Under the pieces are notes generated by a model, which searched no databases, was not told the DNA's origin, and saw only the letters and a list, made by a program, of their open reading frames with translations. From Apostichopus japonicus (lineage: Eukaryota; Echinodermata; Holothuroidea; Aspidochirotida; Stichopodidae), in contig NC_092577.1 in assembly GCF_037975245.1 (NCBI RefSeq), positions 33,438,398-33,502,397 on the forward strand: DNA of 64,000 nucleotides. The letters run 5' to 3'. A program made the position numbers and the translations under genes. Each line of letters starts with the position of its first letter. Position 1 is the stretch's first letter. Below, in pieces: positions 12,121-24,100 of the stretch.

Positions 12121-12160
12121 GTCGTCTGACTGAACAAAACTTGAAAACCACACATTGGAG
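12121..12160 (+). other. Staufen 5' UTR part of first recognised exon
   Basis: Bases between the acceptor AG at 12119-12120 and the ATG at 12161. The ATG context GGAGATGG is acceptable. An in-frame TTG two codons upstream is not needed as a start. Confidence 0.65.
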
Positions 12161-15100
12161 ATGGCCAATAACCAACCCTCTGCAAACCCGTCAACTGGGG
12201 AGACTAAGCCCTCACCTGCTCAACAGCCAGGTATCCTACCGATATCAGTAGAGATGATTGCCCTCCAGACAACCGAAGAATGTAAAGAAGGCAACTTGGC
12301 TGCAGTGCAGAGTAAAGGAAGCGGGGATGCTGGTGGTGCCATCAAAGAGGTACCCATACCTTGGGGTTTGTTTACCCATCTTCAGGGGGGGGGTGGGAAT
12401 GATTTATTTGCCCTATCATGGAGAAACTAAATGACCTGGGCACTTCGTCTGTTTAATTATTACCAGATTGTGAAAGAAAATAGAGAGAACGGAAGTTAGT
12501 GCTCAATCAGTTGATAATGCAGAAAATAAATTGTGGAACGTACTAGCATGAAATATGTGCAATCACGAAGAAAATACGGTATGCACTCATGCCCATTTGC
12601 CAGATAATCAAGAAAATAGTGAGGGCAATAGTCATCAAGAAAATAAAAAGGGCAGTTGTGCTCATTTAACCAATCATATGAAGTTAATGAGGCATTTGTG
12701 CTCATTCAGCCGAGATCATGATGAAAAGGAACAGGGCACTGGCAATCATTTACCCGATCATCAGGAAATAAAGAGGGAGATATATAATGCTTACCTGCCC
12801 TGTCATAAAGAAAATAGGGTGGGGGGGGGGCACTACTGCCTGTTCACCCAATCATGAAGAATTAACGGATGCTAGTGACTATGTAGTGGATGCTTGGGAA
12901 AGTAAGGACAAGTGTTAATTTGTGTTTTATTTCCCAAAATTGTTGCACCAATAGTATTGCATTAGATTGCTGTGAAATAAGACTCCTGATGATTTCAAAT
13001 CATGGCGTAATGTTATGATGTCCAAAGGAAAAGGTAAATTGCTTATAGGTGAGGGCAGTCTAACTATTTCAAAGACATGTATGTTGATGCAGCAAAGTTG
13101 AAAAGGATGTGCATGTAACACTTCTTGGGAGTGGTTTAAATGCACCTCATTCAGAATGAGAACGCTGTGCCACACCATTGTTATTGAATTTATGTTGAAT
13201 GTGAACTGATTTCTTGTTGAAATGCTATGTAAAAAACAATTGTCCACATAAAACATTAAAAAAGAATATATAAAGAGAACGTAGTGGCCAATTGGCTAAG
13301 GCGTCGGACTTGTGATTCAAGGATTGCTGGTTCGATTCCTGCCTAGTTCATTACGTTGTGTCCTTGGGCAAGATGCTTTATCTCACTTGCCTCTCTCCAC
13401 CCAGGGGTTAAATGGGTACCTGTGAGGTAACTTGTCATTGGGCGCAATATATAACTGCTGCCGCCTGGAGGGATTGTCTCTGGGACAGGTTATCATTGAG
13501 CAGGGGTAATATAACTTGTAAGCGCTGTGATATGGTTTACCATGAATAGCATAGCTAAATGCCTAATATTATTATTATTATCATTATATAAAAAGAATTA
13601 GATGGAGAAATATTCTTGATGAAGTCGAGTTACTTAATGGTATAATTTACAGCAGTCTTACAGGGTCGCTTTTTTTTTTTCGGTCACAACAGGCCTCTGC
13701 ACCAGGAGCAGCCCAGCAAGAAGGCATGGCAAACTCCAAAGAAAGCACCCCCATGGGCCTCCTCAACTCAGTCGCCCGGTATAACAATATGAAACCCAAC
13801 TATGAACTGATTCAGGAGGAGGGTCCAGCACACCAGAAGATGTTCTCCGTACAACTCACCTTTGGGGACGAGAAGTACAAAGGCACCGGCACCAGCATCA
13901 AGAGAGCCCAGCACGACGCGGCCCAGAAGGCCCTGGACAGCTGCAAGTTACCCACCCCCGAACGGAAGGAGAAACCCACCGGCTACAAGCTGCTTCGATC
14001 GCCAAATAAAAATGCCCTCACCCCGACAGTGCAACTCAACAGCTATTCCCTCAAGACGGGGGTGACCGTAGACTACGCCGTCCTGAACTCATACCCCTCT
14101 TACCCGCCGGGGGGTTTCAGACGGCCCCCGTATCAACAGCATAGATATTCAAACAGCACGACCGCACCACCACCGACGCAAGGAGGAGGAGGCGGCGATT
14201 CACGCCCAAAGGAGCAGGATGGTAATGTCGTGAACACCTTCCATGGAGAACCCAGGCAAGGTAACCCTGTACCGTTCCCCGGACCACCCGCCGGTGGTGG
14301 CGTTGGGCCGAGACCCCGGGGCCCGCGAGGGCCAGGACAACACCATTACAACTACATGCACTATTCACCCTATGAGATGAGGCCAATGTATCGACAGAGG
14401 TACCAAAGTCATTGTATTTTCTTTTTCATGATCTCATGTGCACAGTATTTCCAGTACAAAAATCAGGTTTTCACACCACTTTCGGACATCAAAGGTGAAG
14501 TGATATACTTTATTGAGGAATGGTTCAAAGACATGTTCATTTCATGGAGTTTTTTTTTGTTTTTTTGTTTTTTTTTGGGCAGCTACCTCTATAATATTAG
14601 GCTGACATTAATCAGGCAATATTCTGAGTTATTTGTTAAAAGAAATAGATTCTCTAACATTTTCATGTTGGCAGTTTCCAATGTGGATCCGCAGTTTTCT
14701 AGATGAAGACTCTTGAGACATCACAAAAAAACATTTCCTTTGGAATGTACATCTTTCACGTCACTGACCGGCCGTTTGATACATTTAGGAATCAGACACT
14801 CAATTTTAAACTTCTCCCGAAGAAATTTGAAACACATTATGCAAGGAAGTAAGCTTTTAATTGTGCAGTATTCGAACTACTGTAGTGGATGAGGTTGCAG
14901 ATCTGAGATTGTGATAATCATGAAAGAAAAATTATGATGATAACTATTTTAAGCTGGAAGTAGTTGTATCAGCTCGCTTCTGGCTTTTCTAGACTGTTCT
15001 CGATCCGTATCGTTATGCAATCATCCGATTTGTTTCCAATGCGAGACATGCCTACTATTTCTATTTCTGTAGATATAGACGCCCATATCCCCAGGTGTTC

Positions 15101-18100
15101 AACGTCAAGTTGACGGTCGGAAACCGAGAGTTTGTCGGACAGGGAGCAAACCAACGGCTAGCCAGACAAGATGCCGCCGGTAAGGCTATGAAGTCAATCG
15201 AAGAAAGTCCAATTCCTGTCAAGAAAGATCAGGTGATTTGTCATGTGACCGTTAGATTCTCAGAATGGGTTTTGAACTTTTTTTGGGGAAAAAAATGTAA
15301 ATAGTAGTGATATGTACATAGTAGAACGGGAAAGGAAAACCAGAGAATGGGTCGGACACTAAATGTTGCATCTTTAATGCGATGCTAAACACAGATGGCA
15401 CTTACCAGAAAGATTTTGAATTGCTTTTGAGATTTGGGCAGCAGAGACGCAAGTTGGTTACTCGGAAGTTAAGAAAGAGAGATACCTTTAGGATAGTACC
15501 CTGTTTCACCTCCCGACATCATCTGCCTCCTGGTTCATATCACACCAGGAGTATAGTTGTGGGAAATTGTGAGTGGTAAAGGAAAAAAGTTCCCTCTGGG
15601 TAAATTTGGTACCCTCCAGTAACCCCAGCTTGCTTCTATAATCTTAGTGACTATAGCATTGAGACATTGCCCTAGACTGGAGTGACCCTGTCTCTTCTTA
15701 GAATGCTTCTTTATCTTGCATTTAACAGGCTACATCCATGCTGGAAGAGGAAAAGAAGGAGACTGCCACATCGGGTACGTACCGATACGGCTTCAATTTC
15801 AATTTCAGAAGTGAAGGCTTTTGTTGATTGTTTAAATGGTTGCATGGCACCTGCCTTCAATTGTACTGAACCACCTCAGGAGGTGGTAGATCAGGTAGAA
15901 CTAAGTTGTGACCTCTCAACCTCGGATAGCATTTACCTCATTCTACGACCAGACTGGCCAGTCACTTAACTCTGTCAAGTATTGCTCCTTGTTTGCTTTA
16001 AATTGATTTATTATAGATACTACTTCTTATAAAGTATCCAATCTGCCAATATTTCTTCTTGGGTAAGCTGCCCCCCCTCCCCCCCCCCATGCTCCCCTCC
16101 CAAAGATCCCCTGCAAATTAGGTTGTTCACATTTGCTACAGTTTAAATATAGCCAATCAGTTGTTGACTATATAGAAACTAGAAAAATATTCAGATCTTG
16201 AAGTTCTCTTCCTCTGTCATTGTTAAGCAGGCTATTGTGTTTCCTATTGTTCTGCAGGCTATTGTGTTTCCTATTGTAATCACTATCCAAAAACACAGTC
16301 GTATTCCAAAGGGGAACTAGATGGCATTTTCAACATGTTTCAGTTGCAACGTTAACTTAGGATAATGTAACGGGTATAGTTATGGCCTTAAAGGGTTTTA
16401 GTCTATGCTTACCTGTGAAGGCTTTCCTGCGGAGCGAGGCGTAGCAAAAACAATAGGAAACATACAGGATTTGTTGGGCGCATTAATTACATATATTGAC
16501 AAATTGTCCCACTCCAGACTCTAGACACTTGAATGCCCTCCAAACCTACCAACAATTACAGCTTTGCCTACTGCAACGAATTAACATACAAATAACAGAA
16601 ATAATAATGACATACACAGCGGTATAAATACTTTCAATATGCAAATTAGCTTCGCTTGACAATATCAACAATTTACATAACAATAACATTATGTGGAAAA
16701 CTAGCATCTGATCCTCTGGCAAGCTTTGACATAGAAAATTACATCTTTTTATTTTGTTTGCTCTTTTTAATTATTTCAGCCTCTGGAGATGCTCCCAACA
16801 ATAACAAATCTGAGATTAGCCAGGTTTATGAAGTGGCCAATTTTAATGGACTCAACCTGGAATTTAAGGTAAATTCTAAAGATTTAAAAAAAAATGAATA
16901 AATTGGTCTGGGGAAGTAGTTATTATGTTTCTACAGATAATATGAAAAATGACATTTGAATAGAATGTCGGGGAAAAGAAGCAGTACATAAATTTTTATC
17001 TTTACACTTTATTTTTGTAGAAGTCTGCTACTGAAAATAAAATGTGATCATCATTTGCCGATAATAAAATATGAAAAGATTGTGGAAACAGGAATACTCT
17101 TTAATATTTGTGAAAAGAGTGGATGCAAGAAGGAAACTTAAAAAAAAAAAAATCTATGCTCTCTCTTCACTTGCTACCCTTCAACTCTCTGCAAGATTTC
17201 CCAAACCGATCCAACAAGCTCAAGAATGTGACTGTATTGTAAGAGTATCAAATGCTGTACAAGACTCACAATAGGGGACAATCTAGCTGTATCTTGCTAC
17301 CAACTATTTCTAACAAGATTGACTCCATTAGAAGGGGTTATCAAGAAGCTCTTTTGTCGCCATTTATGTAGGTCCTTGATGAAAGCGGACCTCCCCATCA
17401 GAAGGAGTACAAGATACAGTGCACTGTCGGAAACATCACCGTGGTAGAGACCGGCACCTCCAAGAAGGAATCCAAGCGAAAGGCTGCGGCCGCTGTCCTC
17501 CCGAAGCTAAAGTCCCTCCCACCGCCGGTCAAGACCGTCCGCCAAGGGCCTCGAATGGGTTGGAAGCCGGCGTATAAGAGGTCCACTATACAAAAGAAGG
17601 TTGGTCTACCGCTCTATGTGTTATTCCACTACCGAAAGAAATATGCGAGGAAGTAAATAAAAGTTAAAACAAGATCAAGCAGGTAAAAAGAAAGAGATAG
17701 ATGTTCAAGAAAAGATATTTGTTAAATTGGGATTCCCACGAACTGTGGTTAGGACAGCTCCGTTAGCAGAAACCATGTAGAACGTTTTGGTTTGAGTCAT
17801 GTAGTATCCCGAATAATTTCAGTGCTCTGTCCAAAAATTAAGGGGAAAAATAATTTTTGAATGGAATTATTGTTTTATAAATGATAAATTTGATGCAGAT
17901 ACATTCCAGAAGAGAAACGGCGATATGAAAGCGTAGGACTGATTAAATTACTGATTGAAAATTTCTGATTATATCGTTAAAAGAATGCTTGAGGATATTA
18001 CACTGAATTGGGTTTGGATGACGGAACTGGCCTAACCCTTGAAGGGTTGCAGTTACTCCCTTCCCCCCATCACTTCCCCCACCCCCAAAGAAATGTTGAT

Positions 18101-21100
18101 CTAACGCAGTCTATATTAGTAATATCCTACTGATTATTTGATCAGATTGCATTTGGGGATGTTACCCAATACACTGACTGAGTGGTTTCACTTTTTACAA
18201 ATTTGACAATCTTCTCAAAGCAGTCTTTAAGTATATCTAGTTCAGGGAAGCAGAATACCTTTCATGAGGAAAGACACTGTACTACTGTTGGTCTGTTCCA
18301 CTACATATTAATAGGAGTACCTACAGCAAAGAAAATATATTATCAAGATTGTTTTGCTTCCAGACAGTCCTCCCCTCTTCCCCAACCCCCCCTTCCTCCC
18401 CAGTCTAGTAGTGTTTACATAATCCAGGGCTTACTGGGTAATATTTGTCTCGTCCGTCTGTCTGATCTCGTCCTCAGAGCGCTGATGATTCTGATTTTGG
18501 TGCTTCCAGACACTCTTCCCCACCCCCCTTTCCTCCCCAGTCTAGAAGTGTTTACATAATCCAGGGCTATTGGGTAATATTTTTCTCGTCTTCAGAGCGC
18601 CGATGATTCTGATTTTGGTGCTTCCAGCCAAACTTCCCCAACCCCAGCCCACCTTCCTCCCCAGTCTAGAAGTGTTTACATAATCAAGGACTTACCAGGT
18701 ATTATTTTTCTCGTCCTCAGAGCGCTGATGATTCTGATTTTGGTGCTTCCAGACACTCTTCCCCACCCCCCTTCCTCCCCAGTCTAGTATTGTTTACATA
18801 ATCAAGGACTTACCAGGTATTATTTTTCTCGTCCTCAGAGTGCCGATGATTCTGATTTTGGTGCCGTGGGTATGAACCCCATCAGTCGTCTCGTTCAGAT
18901 TTGTCAGGCCAAGAAGATGAAAGATCCGTTCTTCGAGGTCTTGAACGACCAGCCGATACCCGATCGGAGAGTCCACCCGACAATCTATCGCCACATCTTT
19001 ACCATGAAGGTGAGGGTTCCTCAGAAGTCATGAATATTCAGTAGGATATTACCCGAGTCAGCCAGTTGGGACAATTTCCTAATGCTAATACCTCTCTAAA
19101 CTGTATACCAATATCATGCTCTCAAAGCACTGGTATTGTCAGTACAAACAGTTCCTAACCTTGATCTGATAGAAACATGATATTCACACTGCTTGTACTG
19201 ACAATACGAGTGCTCTGAAGCGGGACATGACACTACAGTATAGAAAAAATTGTCCCAACTGGGTGCCCAAGTCATCCATATTGTAATTTATATGTGACTC
19301 GCTGGGTTCTGTCGTTGTGAAGCGGTTGTATCGGTGTGGTTCTCCGGTCTCGAAATTTAATGCTATTAAGGGATTTCACCGTTTGCAAGTAGGGATTAAA
19401 GTAGGCGCTGGCAATTTTTCTTATTGTTGGTTGTGTGTATTAATGCGAGGAAAATGCAAGTTGGAATTCGATGGTAACCAGTAGATTTATTTATGCACTG
19501 GCACGTCGTTTTGAGAGTGACCAAAATTGTGAGATTCTAGGCCAGAGTTCTTGTTATTTTCATTGCAAGATTTATTTATAGGTCAAGCTTGCCGCAGGGA
19601 GGTTTCCTTTGCTCCTGTGTTCCCATCAGTGTATCTGCAAACAGCATATAAAGATGCTTTAGAGTTTCCAATGTCTTGCAATTAACTATATATATATCAT
19701 CATCATCATAAAGTTGGATCTTGAAAGAGATACTGTGAATAGGAATATATGTGAGTGAAAATAAATAGAGTTAATTTAATAATTACGGATCTGTGAGTGA
19801 GTGAGAATTTGCAGACACACTGTAGGAAAATAACCCAAGTTTTGTTGTACATAATTTGTATCTGGCTGAAGAAAGTAGTAGCAATTTATGAAGTAAGAGA
19901 AGAATTCATTACTTCTTTATTTATTCTTTTATGTATAAAAGTACCACATTGAGTACAAGAAGCCTATTGATTTTGGTGTAGGTCAAAGGTCATTTGGGGT
20001 CACCAGGGGTCCAATTGTGGAACCTCGTAAACACGTTATCTCAAGAAGGGAATCATGGGCAGACCTCATATTTAATGTGTAGAAGTACCACATTGAGTTA
20101 AAGAAGCCTATTGTTTTTGGTGGAGGCCAAAGGTCATTTGGGGTCATCAGAGGTCAAATCGTGAAACCCTTGAAAACATGTACACCCACACTATACATTA
20201 CGTCAGATTCATAAAGAAAACTGCTCATGCTACATCATCAAAACCACAATGCATTTTTGCTCTCTGCTTTTATTTCTTTTTAATTCAGGTGAGTGTAGGA
20301 GAACAATCAGCTGAGGGGAAAGGGTCAACCAAGAAAGAGGCTAAGAAGGAAGCTGCAGAGGGTATGTTGGTCTTGATGGGTTACAAACCCTCCAATCCAG
20401 ACACCCCCATCCCCATTCCTGGTGCAGACGCTACTCCAGGAAAACCTGCTCTCAAACAACCTCAAGAGAACAGAGAAGTGAAAAAGGTAGGTGTATAGGG
20501 TTTCGTGTTGCAGCGTTTTGAGAAGGGGTAAAGGGATGAGGGGGTGAGGGTTGTAAAGGAGCCAGATTGCCCCACCACGTGACTGATGACGAAACCAATT
20601 ACCCATTTCTGTTCATCTGACTCAAAAGAAATGATGAATGGAAATGAGGGAAATTACTCTAAGAATGTGAACGTAGCACCTTAGAAATCAATAGAAAGTT
20701 ACTTAAGTGACAACTTGTTCCTGTCTCTATTCTCTCTTGCCCTCTCTGTCCCAAGTCCCCCCCCCCCCCCCTTCATCTACCCAGTTTGTCGCTAGCTTGA
20801 TTCAAATGTTGTAGAAGTACTTGACACACGATGAGATCATCAGGAAATTTCCACAAATTTTTGCAGAGCAGTCCCCTCTCTCATTCTCATCGCCTAACCA
20901 GTCGTTACTCTTATCCACGGATGATAACATCTACATTGACGACAAGAAATCATTTTATTTAGACCCTTTTTTTCCCCCTCTCTTTTCTAGCAAGAAGAGG
21001 AAGCCCAGAATAATGACAGGAAAGTGACCTTTCAAGATGACCAGGTCAAAGGTAATAAATAATGTTGTCTTGACCTTTCAAGATGTACCAGGTCAAAGGT

Positions 21101-24100
21101 AATAAATAGTGTTGTCATGACCTTTCAAGATGACCAGGTCAAAGGTAAAAATAATGTTGTCTTGACCTTTCAAGACGACCAGGTCAAAGGTATTAAATAA
21201 TGTTGTCTTGACCTTTCAAGACGACCAGGTCAAAGGTAATAAATAATGCTGTCTTGACCTTTCAAGATGACCAGGTCAAAGGTTATAAATAATGTTGTCT
21301 TGACCTTTCAAGATGACCAGGTCAAAGGTAATAAATAATGTTATCTTGACCTTTCAAGATGACCAGGTCAAAGGTAATAAATAATGTTGTCTTGACCTTT
21401 CAAGATGACCAGGTCAAAGGTAATAAATAATGTTGTCTTGACCTTTCAAGATGAACCAGGTCAAAGGTAATAAATAGTGCTGTCTTGACCTTTCAAGATG
21501 ACCAGGTCAAAGGTAATACATAATGTTGTCTTGACCTTTCAAGATGTACCAGGTCAAAGGTAATCATCTCTTGAAATGGTTTGAGGATGTATTACTGTTG
21601 CAATCGACAAATTTATCGAAAGTCATCGTGAAAAGCTGTTTTTCTAAAGTGCAAAGGTGATTATAGAGCTTAACAGTAAGAGTCTTTACAACTTTACATG
21701 TTACAACTGGTGCAGGACATCGTACAGAGTTACACAAATTTATAGGCTAGCAAAATGCTGTCAATGGGCCTCTTTCATTCGATTTATATTCCACAAATAT
21801 TTTCAACCAATATATATATCTATGTTTGTATAGTTCACAGCTATTTTACATTTGACTAGGAAAAGAGTATTAACTGAGCAAATTTGTATTTTGCACATAT
21901 TCCTGTTTAGTAGAAACCATATTGACTACAAATCAAGATAATCATAAAATGGCAAACAAATTTCATCACAATGTCTGGATTAATTCTTTGTGTGTCTAGG
22001 TCAATAAACTAAACTATGACGTGTGTCTTATCTTGACGGAAAGGCATTTTATTCTCTTTCTGGTTTGTTTTGTTAATTAGCAGGCCTAACTGTAAAGAAG
22101 GAAGAAGAGGTGGAGAAACCAGAACTGGTCCCTGGGAGTCAACAAGGTCCCCAGATCCCTGGTATTACACCAGGTCTATTTCCAATGATGCCAGGCATCA
22201 AACCCATTCAACACCCGTTCCCCCAGCAGCCCCCGGTGCAACAGCCGCCAACTCAAGGTATGATGTGATGACCTGATACTTAAATGTTATGACTTGATAC
22301 TTGTGAAGGCCGGATACCACCTACTTATACATATTTAACCTGAGACTTTGACCTGATACTTTCATGTTATGACTTGATACTTGTGATGGCCTGATACGTA
22401 CTTGTGATGACCTGATACTACACATGATAACCTGAGACTGTGTTGACCTGATACTTTCATGTTATGACTTGATACTTGTGATGGCCTGATACATACTTGT
22501 GATGATACTACACATGATAACCTGAGACTGTGTTGACCTGATACTTTCATGTTATGACTTGATACTTGTGATGGCCTGATACATACTTGTGATGACCTGA
22601 TACTACACATGATAACCTGACACTGTGTTGGCCTGATACTTTCATGTTATGACTTGATACTTGTGATGGCCTGATACGTACTTGTGATGACCTGATACTA
22701 CACATGATAACCTGAGACTGTTGACCTGATACTTTCATGTTATGACTTGATACTTGTGATGGCCTGATACATACTTGTGATGACCTGATACTACACATGA
22801 TAACCTGAGACTGTTGGCCTGATACTTTCATGTTATGACTTGATACTTGTGATGGCCTGATACGTACTTGTGATGACCTGATACTACACATGATAACCTG
22901 ACACTGTGTTGACCTGATACTTTCATGTTATGACTTGATTCTTGTGATGGCCTGATATGTTCTTGTGATGACCTGATACTACACATGATAACCTGAGACT
23001 GTGTTGACCTGATACTTTCATGTTATGACTTGATACTTGTGATGGCCTGATACGTACTTGTGATGAGCTGATACTACACGTGATATTCTGAGACTGTGTT
23101 GGCCTGATACTTTCATGTTACGACTTGGTACTTGTGATGGCCTGATACGTTCTTGTGATGACCTGATGTCTACACATGATAACCTGAGACTGTTGACCTG
23201 ATGTTTCATCTTATGACTTGGTACTTGTGATGGCCTGATATGTTCATGTGATGACCTGATCCTTTCATATGATACATATGATAACCTGAGACTGTGTGTT
23301 GACCTAATACTTTCATGTTATCACTTGATACTTTTGATGACCTGATACGTTCTTGTGGACCTGACCTGATCCTTCATATGATAACCTGAGACTGAGTTAA
23401 CCTGATACTTTCATGTTATGACTTGATACTTGTGATGGCCCGATACTTTGTTGTGATGACCTGATATCTACACATGATAACCTGAGACTGTTGACCTGAT
23501 ACGTTCATCTTATGACTTGATACTTGTGATGATCTGATATGTTCATGTGATGACCTGATCCGACATATGATAACCTGAGACTGTGTTGTCCTGATACTTT
23601 CATCTTATGACTTGATACTTGTGATGACCTAATATGTTCATATGATGACCCGATCCTTTCATTTGATATGATAACCTGAGATTGTGTGTTGACCTAATAC
23701 TTTCATGTTATCACTTGATATTGTGATGACCTGATCCTTCATATGATTACCTGAGACAGATGACCTGATATGCTCTTTTGATGACCTGATATATTCGTGT
23801 GACGACCTGTTCCTATGATATGATACATATGATAACCTGAGATTGTGTGTTGACCTAATACTTTCATGTTATCACTTGATATTGTGATGACCTGATCCTT
23901 CATATAATTACCTGAGACTGTGTTGACCTGATATGCTCCTTTGATGTGCTCTTGTGATGACATGTTTCATTTGATGACCTGATACGTTCTGGTGATGACA
24001 TACTCCTTTTTTATTCATACCTAACATTCCTAAACCTTAAATGTATACTTTTTGTAACTCCAGCCAGAAAGTTTCTATTCTGATTTACCTTTAACAGCTC

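Noticed and set aside
13285-13345. A tRNA gene, because of consensus A and B boxes
   Set aside because: The body continues about 250 bp with a SINE-type domain and an ATT-repeat tail. The A-to-B part does not close into a clover-leaf with a paired acceptor stem that I can see.
13726-14706. Single open frame of 326 codons as a stand-alone Staufen-like protein
   Set aside because: Only the part up to 14399 is exon. The rest is intron read-through; the true donor at 14400 joins in phase to 15073 and completes dsRBD2.
22362-23209. Several minus-strand open frames of 63-114 codons
   Set aside because: All are shadows of the 95-bp intronic array in Staufen.
22262-23995. CRISPR-like array
   Set aside because: Eukaryotic intron; repeats are contiguous and diverged without unique spacers.
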